This document shows, piece after piece, positions 34,978 to 44,490 of a stretch of DNA of 64,000 bases. How positions within the stretch are numbered: position 1 is the stretch's first letter; every line of letters begins with the position of its first letter. Under the pieces are notes generated by a model, which saw nothing but the letters and a program-made list of their open reading frames with translations, had not been told where the DNA came from and did not search any database. The position numbers and the translations under genes are program-made. The DNA is from Alligator mississippiensis (lineage: Eukaryota; Chordata; Crocodylia; Alligatoridae): assembly GCF_030867095.1 (NCBI RefSeq), contig NC_081824.1, forward strand, positions 241,181,219 through 241,245,218, read 5' to 3'.

Positions 34978-35529
34978 TTTAATCTATCATCCCTGGTTAA
35001 TGCCCCCTTGATGAGGGGAAGAATCAGTCTTTCCAGGGTCGAAGGACAGTGACCTCCAAGGCAACCCCTGGGGCATGGTGTGTCAATCTGAGCACTGGCT
35101 TAGCCAAGCGAGTGGGCCACAAGGCCTTGGGAAGAAAAGCAATCGAGGCCCCTTCATCAGAACTTGACTCAATTGTGAGAGTCAGTGGAGCCCTACACAT
35201 TCTAGCTTTTGGGTGTCTTCCAAGTCTGGGCAACTTGAGGTCTCTGAACCAGGATTCCTGGGGTCTCCAGGTTGAGGCATTTGCTGACCTGAATGGGTAG
35301 GGCTGGCCTCTCGCAGCTCCAAGAGCTTAGGGTCTCTGGGGCACAGGCAGTACCCTGACGGATGAATGTCATCCTCATCACTATCTGATTCTGTTGGCTG
35401 CCAAGATCTTGCCTCTGCAGGGGCATCAGGTGACCATGTTTGGGCCCTAAGTCAAGCATTCCTCTGTACCCGCTGCTCATCGGGGCCTACTGCAAGGGGA
35501 AGATCTCCCACTGGAAGCCCCTATCTTGA
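34978..35529 (-). other. Gypsy 3' untranslated or divergent region
   Basis: Between the polypurine tract and the integrase C-terminal relic there is no confident protein match. On the minus strand it would lie downstream of pol in the element. A 92-codon frame at 35,202-35,480 has no recognisable domain. Confidence 0.4.
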
Positions 35530-36340
35530 GGGCTCCAGACCCATCCTTGGGTCTGAACTTGTACACAGGCAAATTTCCCATCTGTTTTTCAGTTACATAG
35601 GGCGTGGGCCTCCGCCAGTCCAGGGTCTTGTTTTCCTACCGTACCTACATTCCTTAGGAGCACTCAATCACCTGGGCGCAAATCTTGGGGCCATACTCAC
35701 GTGTCATACCAGCCCTTGTGATGTGTTGTATTTTGATTTGTGGTTTCCCGAGCTAGTTGGTAGGCTCTCTGCAGTCTCTCTCTCAACTTATCAAGGTATC
35801 AATGGTGTGACACACTGTCTTCATCATGGGGGGGCTATCTCAAAGCATAAATCTATGGGCAACCGTGGCTTCCAACCAAACATCAACATATGGGGGCTTA
35901 CTCCTGCCACATCGTTGCGAGTGGCATTGTATGTGTGCACCAAAAATGCTATATGCTGACTCCAGTGGACTTTTTTGCTCTGGACGGAGAGTTCCTAACA
36001 TGTCCAACAGGATCCTGTTAAACCATTCTGGTTGTGGTTCTGGGTCCCCTTGGGGGTGGTAAGGTGTGGTTTGAGACCTTTTAATACCTGCCAAGTGCAG
36101 GACTTCTTTCAACAAAGTGCTTTCAAAATCACACCCCTGATTTGAATAGATTCTGGTGGGTAGGCTGTACACTGAAAAGTATTTGTTCCATACCATCCAG
36201 GCTACTGTGGAAGCCTTCTGATCCCTCATTGGATAGGCTTGAGCATACCTGGTGAAATGGTTCCACAAGTACACTGCTGATGTTATGCGGATCTGCCACA
36301 ACAGCCAGAGTCTATACAGACTAACTCCAAGGGCCATGAA
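35530..36340 (-). pseudogene. Gypsy integrase relic (catalytic core and C-terminal part)
   Basis: On the minus strand the frame 36,337-35,840 holds an rve-type integrase core: YLWNHFTRYAQAYPMRDQ, then SLPTRIYSNQGCDFES, the region TPYHPQGDPEP and WFNRILLDMLGTL. The second catalytic aspartate of the DDE set appears as Asn in YSNQG (SDQG expected), which would inactivate it. Downstream, in a shifted frame near 35,700-35,530, the relic RPGD.VLLRNVG and FACVQVQTQG matches the C-terminal beta-barrel region of Gypsy integrases (GDRVLVRN...). Frames are broken. This is an old, dead domestic-type retrotransposon copy. Confidence 0.85.
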
Positions 36341-36421
36341 CTAGTGAATGTACGCAGGTAGCTGCCCTCTTAGATAGTGCTTTTCGTTGTATACACCTAG
36401 CACAAGTTTTGCACTTCTGTT

Positions 36422-36796
36422 TTACATCTTACCTAGCCAATAGAACTGGTCTCTCAACAACACCAAGGTTCTATCTAACCATAGGTGTCCAAAGTCATCG
36501 GGAAATGCTTTTATGGCCTGCTCTCGGTAAGCCTTAGGCAGCTGCAACTGATGCTTAGTGTCTGCAATAGGGAACACTGTAGTCTGATACAGCACCCCAT
36601 TTACAGCCCATAATTTAGGCCACTCCCACAAGAGCAATTGACCCTCTGCTGACTCAGGTTTTGTTTTGATAGTGGTTACGCCAGTCTCCTTCCACTTGAG
36701 GACATCTCGTATGTCAGGATCTGTCCACTGGGCTTCCCTCCACTTAGTGGGACTCATTTGACACACATCCTCCTGGTTTAGAGTGGTGTAGTGCAC
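36422..36796 (-). pseudogene. Gypsy integrase zinc-binding (H2C2) region relic
   Basis: The minus-strand frame reads WREAQWTDPDIRDVLKWKE, LPKAYREQAIKAFPDDFGHL and LWLDRTLVLLRDQFYWLGK. The block 'H..GHLG..RTL..LR..FYW' is typical of the region just before the integrase core, with the zinc-binding His-Cys partly lost. A reading break near 36,380 separates it from the core. Confidence 0.85.
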
Positions 36797-36899
36797 TAAA
36801 CGCTGCTAAAATACCTTCAGAGGGTAGCTGAGGATCTCTGCTGCACAACCTCTGGGGCAATCATTCAATTCCCCCAGTTCACCCCAGTTGCAAACATTT

Positions 36900-37690
36900 C
36901 TTACATCTTCCTCAGAGAGGACCTTGATCTTGTCACCCCTAGGCCTACGCGAAAGACCATCAGCATTGGTGTTCCACTTGCCAGCTTGGTATTGTAAGCT
37001 GAATTGGTAGCTGGTAAGAGCCGCTACCCACCTATGGCCTGTGGCATCAAGCTTTGCACTGGATATGATGTAGGTGAGGGGTTATTGTCAGTCCATACTT
37101 CAAACTTTGCCCCATACAGGTAGTCCCTAAATTTCTCTGTCAAAGCCCACTTTAAAGTTAAAAACTCTAATTTATGCACTGGGTAGCATACCTCACTGGG
37201 AGTCAGACTCTAGTTAGCAAACGCCACAGGTCGTTTCCTTGTTTCTTCCCTGTGTGATGTGGGTACAATACTGCACCCAGCCCCTTAAGGTTTGTGTCAG
37301 TATGCAGCTCATAGGGTTTGCTGAGGTCAGCATAGGCCAGCACTGGAGCATGGGTCAGTCTATATATTAGCTCTTTAAAAGCTTTCTCATAGTCCTGTGT
37401 CCATCGGTGTCCAAAGGGCTCTACTGGATTCTGGGCTGCTTCGTGAATGGGCCTCTTTGCATTTCTGGGCCTTGTATAGTTTTCCCCTCTTTTGTGCCTT
37501 CCCAGCAGGTATCCTTGGGTTAATTCATTTAAAGTGTTTTGCGATTATGGTGAAATCCTGCACAAAACATCTATAATACCCTGTAAACCTGAGGAATCGC
37601 TTTAGATCCCGGTAGTGGTTAGGTCGTGGCCATGTTGTTACTGCCTTAATCTTGTCGGGGTCTGTGCTGCCCCATCAGCTGATAAAATAT
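36900..37690 (-). pseudogene. Gypsy RNase H and connection relic
   Basis: On the minus strand around 37,020-36,930 the conceptual reading has the RNase H C-terminal signature YQFSLQYQAGKWNTNADGLS followed by RRPRGDK. Upstream segments (37,200-37,640) contain degraded connection-domain words such as a 'P.NP.LRGF..F.' type region. Several stops and frameshifts break it. This lies between RT (right) and integrase (left), the Gypsy gene order. Confidence 0.75.
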
Positions 37691-38036
37691 GACCTACATA
37701 TTTCATGGTTGTCTGGCAGAAATGGCAATTATTGAGTGCCAACTTGAGCCCAGCAGCTTCCAGATGATCCAGGACTCTCATTAGTCATTCCTCATTCTCT
37801 TCCAGTGTTTTCCTGAACACAATGACATCATCTAAATAAATTAAAACCTTTGTCATATTCATGTTGCCAACCACACTTTCCATCAACCACTGAAAAGTGG
37901 CAGGAGCCCCAGAGATCCCTTGTGGCATTTTATCAAATTGAAAGACCCCAAGGGGACATTTGCAAGCAGTCTTTTCCATGTTCTCCTGCTTCCATGGTAT
38001 CTGATAGTAACTGCTGTGGAGGTCTAACACTGCCAA

Positions 38037-38080
38037 AACTCAGTAAGTGGCTCTCTGCCCAAAATAATTGTCCGCCCCTG
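38037..38080. mobile_element. Family A hAT right-end fragment in Gypsy RT
   Basis: The sequence 'ctcagtaagtggctctctg' followed by cccaaaataattgtccgcccctg matches the right terminus of the family A copies (compare 28,290-28,329). It is followed by atctagag, the preferred target word. Only the right end is present and about 20-25 nt of the host RT are missing beside it, so this is a deletion remnant rather than a whole insertion. Confidence 0.75.
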
Positions 38081-38158
38081 ATCTAGAGCATCCTTAACTT
38101 GTGGCACTGTATATTGATCTGCGATGGTTCTGCTGTTCAAAGTCTGGTAACTGATACA

Positions 38159-40762
38159 TGTGGCAGACTTACCGATTCAGCATTCAGCCTGGCACATCCT
38201 GGGCTTGGAAAATCTTCATTTTGATTGATGGAGCCCATCCACCAATCAGGTAAGGGCTGGGCAGAGCCAACCCCACACTGTCTGGAAGTGGGAGGCAAGG
38301 AACCTCCCGGACCTAAGTGAAGCCTGCATTTTGCAGGTCTGGCAAGACTTCAGGGGCAGAGCCTCCGAAGCAAATAAAAGGAGCTGTGTGCCCAGCACAT
38401 GGGAGATGCATAGGGGGATGACGAAGGAAGAAGGGGCTAAGAAGAGCTGGGGAAGAGATGCCCAGCACGTGAAGCAGCGCCCAGAAGAGCCCTCCCTCGC
38501 TGGGACCGATGCCTCAGCCCCATCACTGTGTGGAGTGGTGCAGGGGACTCAGACCTTGTGGGGCAGCTTGCGGCAGTCCAGGTCTGCATCCCCTGGCAGG
38601 GGGCAAGGGAGCGGTGCACAAATCGGTGCATGGAGCCCAGACCCTGGGAGCTGCTCGAAGTGGCTCAGGTCTGCAACCCCGGCATGCAGCCAAGAGTGTG
38701 GTGCAGAGATTGATGCATGGAGGGTCAAAGAGGTGATCGGGACTCTGGGAGCTGTTTCAAGGTGGCTTGGATCCCCTACCTCTGGTATGCTGTCAGGCTG
38801 CCAATGCCACAGCACCCCCCAACAGGTCCAGGAACTAATTGAGCTCTGCTGTCACGTGAAGTGGCCCGGGCCTCCAATCCCTGCCATCAGGAGCAAGACA
38901 AACAGTGCACAGGGCAGTACACAGGGCCGTGAGCAGGCCTCAGAATGGGAGAGAGCCCCGGGCAGTGGCCAGCCACCGTGCCAGGAGAGGCGCCCGTTCC
39001 ACAGAGCCAGAGCAACCCTGCATCACCAGAGTGTTGTGAGTGTTGGGAATAAGAGTGTCCCACAGGGGAGGGAGCCCTTAGAAGGGAGCCAGCAGGGGCC
39101 CTTGTGAGGTAGGGGGTCCTGTCCCAGCCCAAGAGGGCTTGAAGGGGCCTGGGGCATTGTCTCATTTTCCCCTGGCAGAGCTGTGGCCAGGCTTCTCATT
39201 GAATGGGGAGACCCTAGCATAGTAGCATTTTCAACAGCCAGAAGGGTGAGTGGGCACCTAATATTTTGTAATTTGCGCCATATATTTTGTCAGTTTAGTA
39301 CAACTGTATTTTATCTTTGATTTCCACTGCATACATGACAATGTTTTCTCATGTACTGTAAATAGTTAATTGCATTTATCCCTGTTGACGGTCCCACGTG
39401 ACCTGTGTTTTCTTACACATACCGGTTCCAGACCCATTACTTACCTGTGTGGGTTGGGGTATATGTATGTCTGTAATATAGTCCTGTATCATTGAATAAG
39501 TGATTACTTACCTGCAGGCCTATGCAAAGCGGCTAGCATTTGCTTCCGATTCAGATTTGGCCAATTTGGGAGACAGTGATTCAAATCACTGTCCTAAATT
39601 GATTCAGTCGAATCTGATTCGGAGATTCCGCTGCTGCCGAATCAGTCAAATCACAGAGGCCCCAGCCCGACCAGGCCCCAGCTCCCAGCTCTTTGAAAAA
39701 AAAGCCCCCACTCACCGGCTGCTGCCAGGCGGGGGCCAATCTCTGCTACCCCTGCTACATGGGAGGCTCTGCCATGAGCCCCCTGACCTCTGCCTGCTGT
39801 CCCACCCTCCCTCATGGCTGCCCCACCCGCCCCAGCTCCTGGCCCGTTAAAAAAAACAAAAAAAGCCCCCACTCACCAGCTCCTGCCAGGCGGGAGGCAA
39901 TCCCCACTGTCCCCCACTGCCCCACACTGCATGGGGGGCTCTTTCACAAGCTGCCAGAAACTCCAAGGCCACTGTGGCAGCCAGTGAGTCTGGGTTTTTT
40001 GTTTTTAAAGGGCTGGGAGCTGGGGTGGGCAGGGCAGGGCAGGGCAGCCATGGGGGAGGGCTGGGAGAGCGGGCAGGGGTCAGAGGACTCGTGGCAGAGC
40101 CCCCCCCATGCAGCATGGGGTAGCGGGGGGCAGCGGGGATCACCCCCCCACCTGGCAGCAGCCAGTGAGTGGGGGCTTTTTTTTAGACAACCAGGAGCTG
40201 GGCCAGGCGGGGGTCAGGGGGCATTCAGGGGGGCTGGGGGAGCAGGCAGGGGGTGGGGCCTAGTGGGGGGTCCCCCCATGGTCCCCTCCCCACTTCTCCA
40301 GCCTCCCCTCCCCCACCCCCTACTTACCAGCATGGAGTCCAGGTCCAGCTCCCTGCTGTGGCCAGCAGGGACTGCCAGAATCACCAAAGCTCTCTGAATC
40401 TTTTCCGAATTGATTCAGAGAGCTTCGAATCAATTTGGACCTTAATTGGTCCTTTGATTCAATTCGGATTTGGAGTTTCAGCTGCTGAATCGGGCCAAAT
40501 CTCCTCTGAATCGAATCAGCACCTGAAGCTTTGCACAGCCCTACTTATCTGTAGAGATGTATATATGCGTTTGTATATAACTTAATTGGATTAATTAATA
40601 AACCTGTATATAGTTAAGCAGTTGGGTCCTGGGCTGACTCTATAGGGAACTGAGGGGAAACTGTGTGCAGTTGATAGTTCCCTCCCACAGCACCTCTGCC
40701 TGCTGACAATCCCCTTTAATTCAGAGAAGCAGGGTACATACCCTATATATGCCTAGGCTACA
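38159..40762 (+). mobile_element. Solo LTR inserted in the Gypsy RT
   Basis: The segment starts TGTGGCAGAC and ends AGGCTACA, flanked on both sides by taca (38,155-38,158 and 40,763-40,766), a 4-bp duplication. Without the hAT element nested at 39,515-40,543 it is about 1.57 kb. A TATA-like tatatatgcg stretch near 40,559 and AATAAA at 40,597-40,602 near the right end fit U3-R-U5 order on the plus strand. No internal region is present, so it arose by LTR recombination. It could belong to an endogenous retrovirus or a Gypsy; 4-bp duplications occur in both. The open frame at 38,331-39,107 has no known domain and is probably fortuitous. Confidence 0.75.
39515..40543. mobile_element. Non-autonomous hAT element, family C, nested in the solo LTR
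   Basis: The ends are CAGGCCTATGCAAAGCGGC and AGCTTTGCACAGCCCTA. The flanks cttacctg (39,507-39,514) and cttatctg (40,544-40,551) agree at 7 of 8 positions. The interior carries the same blocks as the copy at 33,246-34,305, including 'agtgattcaaatcactgtc' and several 'ggagctggg...ggcagg' units. It is the youngest layer of this three-deep nest. Confidence 0.92.
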
Positions 40763-41098
40763 TACACAACCATATTTTTCCATTTTTCTTTCTCACAACT
40801 ACAATGGGTGATGCATAGGGAATTTGGGACTCCTTAGTAATTCCTTGTCGTACCAAGTCCTGGAGGTGCTTCTTAACATCCTTCATTTCTGTGAGGGCTA
40901 TATGCCTACACCGTTCCCTAAATGGCTTATCACCTTTCAGCAGGATCTGGTGTTCCACTTCAGTGGCAAGCCCCACATCCCACTCACGGGTCGAGAATAC
41001 CTTAGGCCTCCAGCTCAGCTTCATTTGCAGCCATTGTTTCCACTCCAATGGTATGGGAGAGTCACCAAACAAGAACTGCCTGATACCTAAAGCATGCC

Positions 41099-43466
41099 CG
41101 CCACTGGAACTTAGAAGTGGCAGGGCTGCATCCCTGTGTGTGTGGGGAAGGGGTGACAGGGGCAGACTGAGGAGGGGGCGGGGGCTCTGTGTCCACTTCC
41201 AGGAGCAGAGCTGGGAGAGGGGGTGAGGGTAGCAGTGCTCCTCTGTGGGCTGCATGTGGGCAGCTGGACCGGGGGGTTCACACACAGAGGCTGCCACCGT
41301 ACCGTGCTGTCACTGCTGCACCTTGCACAGCCAGCTGCACGGATCCACAGGCACGGCTCTGCAGGCAAGCGGCCCAGCAGTGGCGGTGCAGTGTGGTGAC
41401 AGCAGCTCACATGCAGCAGCTGCCACCACCCTGCACTGCTGCTGCTGCGCCATTTGCCTGCAGAGCTGTACCCACGGAGCTGTGCGGCTGGCCACAGGAA
41501 GGCAACACAGCTTCACTTGCCCCCAGCCAGGCACTCCGCACACGAGCAGGGAGATGTGGAGCCAGCCGGGCACTTTGTGTATTTCCCCAACACCTCCCTG
41601 CTCGCGGCTGGAGTGCCTGACTGGCTCCACATCTCCCTGCTCGTGTGCGTCAGCATCTCCATGTGCAACTTTCCTTAAGGGCCACCAGCACCACTCTGGT
41701 TTCACATGCCCTTGGCCAGGTACTCCAGCCAGGAGTGGACAGATGTGGAGCTGGCTGAGCACTCCGTGTAGTTCCCCAGCACCTTCCTGCTCCCTCAGCT
41801 CCCAGCCAGCTTCCACCCCAGCCCTGCCCTGCAAGCCCCACTTACCAGTTCACAGGCTCCAGGAGGGAAGTGAATCTGACCAAAGCCTTGCGACTGACTA
41901 AAAGCTGCAGGCCCCACCCTTCCCCCTCTTCCTCCCCCTGTCCCTCTAGGCAGGGTTGGGGCTTTCCTGCCCTTTTTACAAACAGCTCTTGCAGGCTGAA
42001 ACTCTGCCAGCCTGCAGAGCTCTTTGCAAAAGCGGTAAATCCATGGTTTTCTCCAATTTTCTGTGGGAAATGGAAAACCTGGATCCTTGGTGATAATCAG
42101 GGATCCGGGTTTTCCATTCACCATGGAAAAATGCAGTAAAACCTAGATTTTCTCATTTAAAGGAGAAAATACACAGATTTTCTCCTTAAAATAATAAAAC
42201 ATGGGAAATGGTGGGTTTCCCCTTGCAGGCTGGCAGAGTTCCAGCCTGCAAAGGGATGGGGTGAGTGGGAGGAGGGTGGTCAGGCTTAGGGTGGCATGTG
42301 CATGTGCGCATGTACACATGCATGTAGCTGCCAGCCAACCTGGAGAGCAGCTCCTGCAGATAAGTCTGGCGGGGGTAGGGGTGGATTGAGACCCCCATAG
42401 TGAGGGAGGGAGTTAGGCAGGGCTGGGGCTACTGCCTTGCTGGTGTGGAGCATGGGGCTTGGGGCCCAGGGCCATGTGTGGCTGCAGGGCCTGGGCGGGG
42501 AGTGGGATGGAGCTGTGGCCAATTTTTCAGGGGGAGGGGAGCAGGGGAGGGGGTGGCTTCTACTCCTGCAAGGGGGTTGGGGGCATGTGCCCCCCCAGAT
42601 TTGTGCATGGGGCAGAAGCGGGTGCAGGCTGCCTGCTGCAGGCTTGGGCTCCCTGCCCTGCTTCCCTGGCCCCTGGACTTCTGTGGCCCAGTGGCCAGGA
42701 CCTGGCTCGGCAGGGTAGAGCAGGGCGGGAGGCTTGTGCCACTTCTGGGAGCCCTGCACAGCCACGGTGAGGTCCCCCTGCCTGCCCAGCAGCAGCAAGG
42801 GTGGTGGCGTGTAGTTGTACCCCTTGCTACTGCTTCTGGGCAGGCGGGGGGCACTTGGCCATGGCAGTGTGGGGCTTGCAGCGGTGGCAACAAGCTGCCC
42901 TGACCTGCCCCGCTCTGCCCTGCTGCACTGGTTTCTGCCCACTGGGCTGTGGAGGCCCCATGGAGAGTGCAGGAAGGCAGGGAGTCGAAGCCTGCAGCTG
43001 GCAGCCTGCACCCCTCCCCCCATCATGGGCTCTGCTCTGACCATGCCACTTGTCAGGGAGGGGGAGCCGGGCTCTGCGCTGGGCTCCCTTCCACTCCAGT
43101 TCCATTCCGCTCTGCTGCAAGAGCCGCTGTGACTACCTCATACAGGTGGCAGCCAGGGCTCAGGCACTGCAGGAGGTGGGGAGAGTTGCAGGTGGTTGTG
43201 GACCCAGATCCCTAGTCCCATAGCCCTGGCAGCTGGGGGCTGCTCCCTCTGGCAGGGCTATGAGTGGGGAGTGAGGGGCACCAGCAGGGTTGGGGTGCTG
43301 TGGCTGGGGAGGGACAATGGTATGGGCAGGGCACTGGCATCATGAAGTCACAAGGCGGGGAGGAGGGGGACAGTCACAGCTGGACCTGTGTCCTGGTGAG
43401 CAAAGAGGGAAGGGGGAGCTCTGATTGTTCAAGAGTATAAAAACCCAAATCAAATGCCAAAATGTA
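41099..43466. repeat. GC-rich dispersed repeat, partly shared with 2.95-3.6 kb
   Basis: From about 41,099 the Gypsy sequence stops and GC-rich repetitive sequence follows. From 42,190 to 43,120 it resembles 2,965-3,600, sharing the perfect inverted repeat cttgcaggctgg/ccagcctgcaag. Around 42,040-42,180 are short inverted phrases such as 'ggaaaacctggatcc'/'ggatccgggttttcc'. Several 100-250-codon frames exist on both strands but none has a domain; the base composition explains them. No termini were resolved. The sequence resumes after the Penelope-like insertion at 44,346. Confidence 0.55.
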
Positions 43467-43559
43467 TTGGTATTTAGAAGGGTGTAGGTTGTAGCCATGT
43501 TGGTCTAAGGACATAGGCAGACAAGGTTCCTTGGGTGAATCTGATATCTTTTATTAGAC

Positions 43560-43625
43560 CAACCCAAATAGTTGGAAAATAATTATTAAGCAAGCTTTTG
43601 GGTTCAAAAACCCTTCGTCAGGCTA
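43560..43625 (-). ncRNA. Hammerhead-like core in the PLE terminal repeat (copy 1, left arm)
   Basis: On the minus strand CTGACGA (plus 43,615-43,621) is followed by a GGGTT/AACCC hairpin (43,600-43,613) and then AAAAG, where hammerhead ribozymes have GAAA. Farther on there is a CCAAC/GTTGG hairpin and GGTC. The core order CUGANGA, stem, GAAA is that of the hammerhead. Hammerhead motifs are known in Penelope terminal repeats. Stems I and III could not be drawn convincingly, and one core base is changed, so activity is not implied. Confidence 0.4.
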
Positions 43626-43849
43626 AGGAAGTTTCAGCAGTTGGTGTGTGCTCTTCCTGGATGGAATGAAAAGTAAAGAAGCCAGCGGCTGGCTGGTATG
43701 CATACAAGACACAGGTAGTCAGTGAAAATGTAGCTTGAGGAGTCAATGGGTGAGAGACAGGCTGGGGGGGGGGCAGGGGAAGAGAGAGAATGGGGATGGA
43801 AGTGGAGAGATACCTGGGGAGTCAGATGTCAGGCAGGTTATAATGTGTC

Positions 43850-44087
43850 ATAAATCCAATGTCTATGTTTAGTCCATGATTTTTAGCATCCAGAAGGTTG
43901 ATGAAGTGGAGTTCATAGGCTCATCTCTGGGAAGTGTTTTGTAAGTTTCCTTTGAGGATCAGGACTGAGAGATTGGAGAGAGAGTGGCCCTCCTGTGAGA
44001 AATGTGCTCCCACAGGTAATTGGGTATTTCTGTCTTTGATAGATTTCCAGTGCGCGTTCATTCTGGTGTGCAGTTGTTGTTTGGTCT
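43850..44087 (-). pseudogene. GIY-YIG endonuclease C-terminal relic of the PLE
   Basis: Reading the minus strand from about 44,075 gives LHTRMNAHWKSIKDRN, then TQLPVGAHFSQEGHSLSNLS, VLILKGN, one TGA stop at about 43,922, then AYELHFINLLDAKNHGLNID and IGFMTHYNL. The order R-M-N, P-V-x-x-H-F, GHS, a conserved Glu and GLN is the second half of GIY-YIG domains found at the C-terminus of Penelope reverse transcriptases. The catalytic GIY and YIG motifs would lie upstream but are cut away by the right arm. The frame is open apart from the single stop, so the copy is not very old. Confidence 0.75.
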
Positions 44088-44345
44088 CTCAGCCTGTCTC
44101 TCACCCATTGACTCCTCAATCTACATTTTCATTGACTACCTGTCTTGTATGCATACCAGCCAGCCCCTGGCTTCTTTACTTTTCATTCCATCCAGGAAGA
44201 GCACACCAACTGCTGAAACTTCCTTAGCCAGACCAAGGGTTTTTGAACCTGAAAGCTTGCTTAATAATTATTTTCCAACTATTTGGGTTGGTCTAATAAA
44301 AGATCATATTCACCCAGGGAACCTTGTCTGCCTTGGTATTTAGAA

Positions 44346-44490
44346 TTTATTTTATTAGAGTTCCAAATTGTTTTAACGTTGTAAAGATATCAATAAAACA
44401 CGGTGTTCAGCTGATACCTATACATATAGTGGCGGGTTTTAATCGTAGGTTTTGGGGGCTTTAATCAGAATTTGCATTTTTTAATCGGAG
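44346..44490. repeat. Continuation of the dispersed repeat after the PLE
   Basis: The AT-rich flank interrupted by the Penelope-like insertion resumes, with 'ttttaatc' phrases and 'ggagaaaatcaggatcc' that resemble the 42,040-42,180 segment. No gene. Confidence 0.4.

Larger units (their letters stand above)
37691..41098 (-). pseudogene. Gypsy reverse transcriptase relic, interrupted by a solo LTR
   Basis: Minus strand. The N-terminal RT part lies at about 41,098-40,767: the motif GITKESQIPYASPIVVVRKK is the finger region with SP.V.V.KK.G. The palm part lies at 38,158-37,785: residues around TLNSRTIADQYTVPQVKDAL, then a damaged stretch, VLDLHSSYYQIPW, and the catalytic box VLIYLDDVIVF. The two parts are separated by the 2.6-kb solo LTR, and the reading frame continues across when that insertion and one copy of its 4-bp duplication are ignored. 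A hAT fragment at 38,037-38,080 replaces a few codons between the second and third palm motifs. The 5' half (gag, protease) is missing beyond about 41.1 kb. Confidence 0.85.
43480..44332 (-). mobile_element. Penelope-like element (PLE) insertion with inverted terminal-repeat copies
   Basis: The insertion is bounded by a perfect 13-bp duplication, ttggtatttagaa, at 43,467-43,479 and 44,333-44,345. Its left arm (about 43,480-43,780) and right arm (about 44,090-44,332) are inverted copies of one terminal repeat; phrases such as 'ggtatgcatacaagaca' and 'tgtcttgtatgcatacc' pair. Between the arms is minus-strand coding sequence for the C-terminal part of a GIY-YIG endonuclease. Variable-length duplications, inverted pseudo-LTR arms and a GIY-YIG domain are Penelope traits. 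A second insertion of the family is at 50,759-51,107. Confidence 0.8.

Noticed and set aside
38331..39107. 258-codon plus-strand frame
   Set aside because: It is in the presumed U3 of a solo LTR, lacks any recognisable domain and is low-complexity; kept only as part of the LTR entry.
42286..43044. 252-codon minus-strand frame
   Set aside because: GC-rich dispersed repeat with open frames in several phases; Pro/Gly/Ser-rich with no motif.
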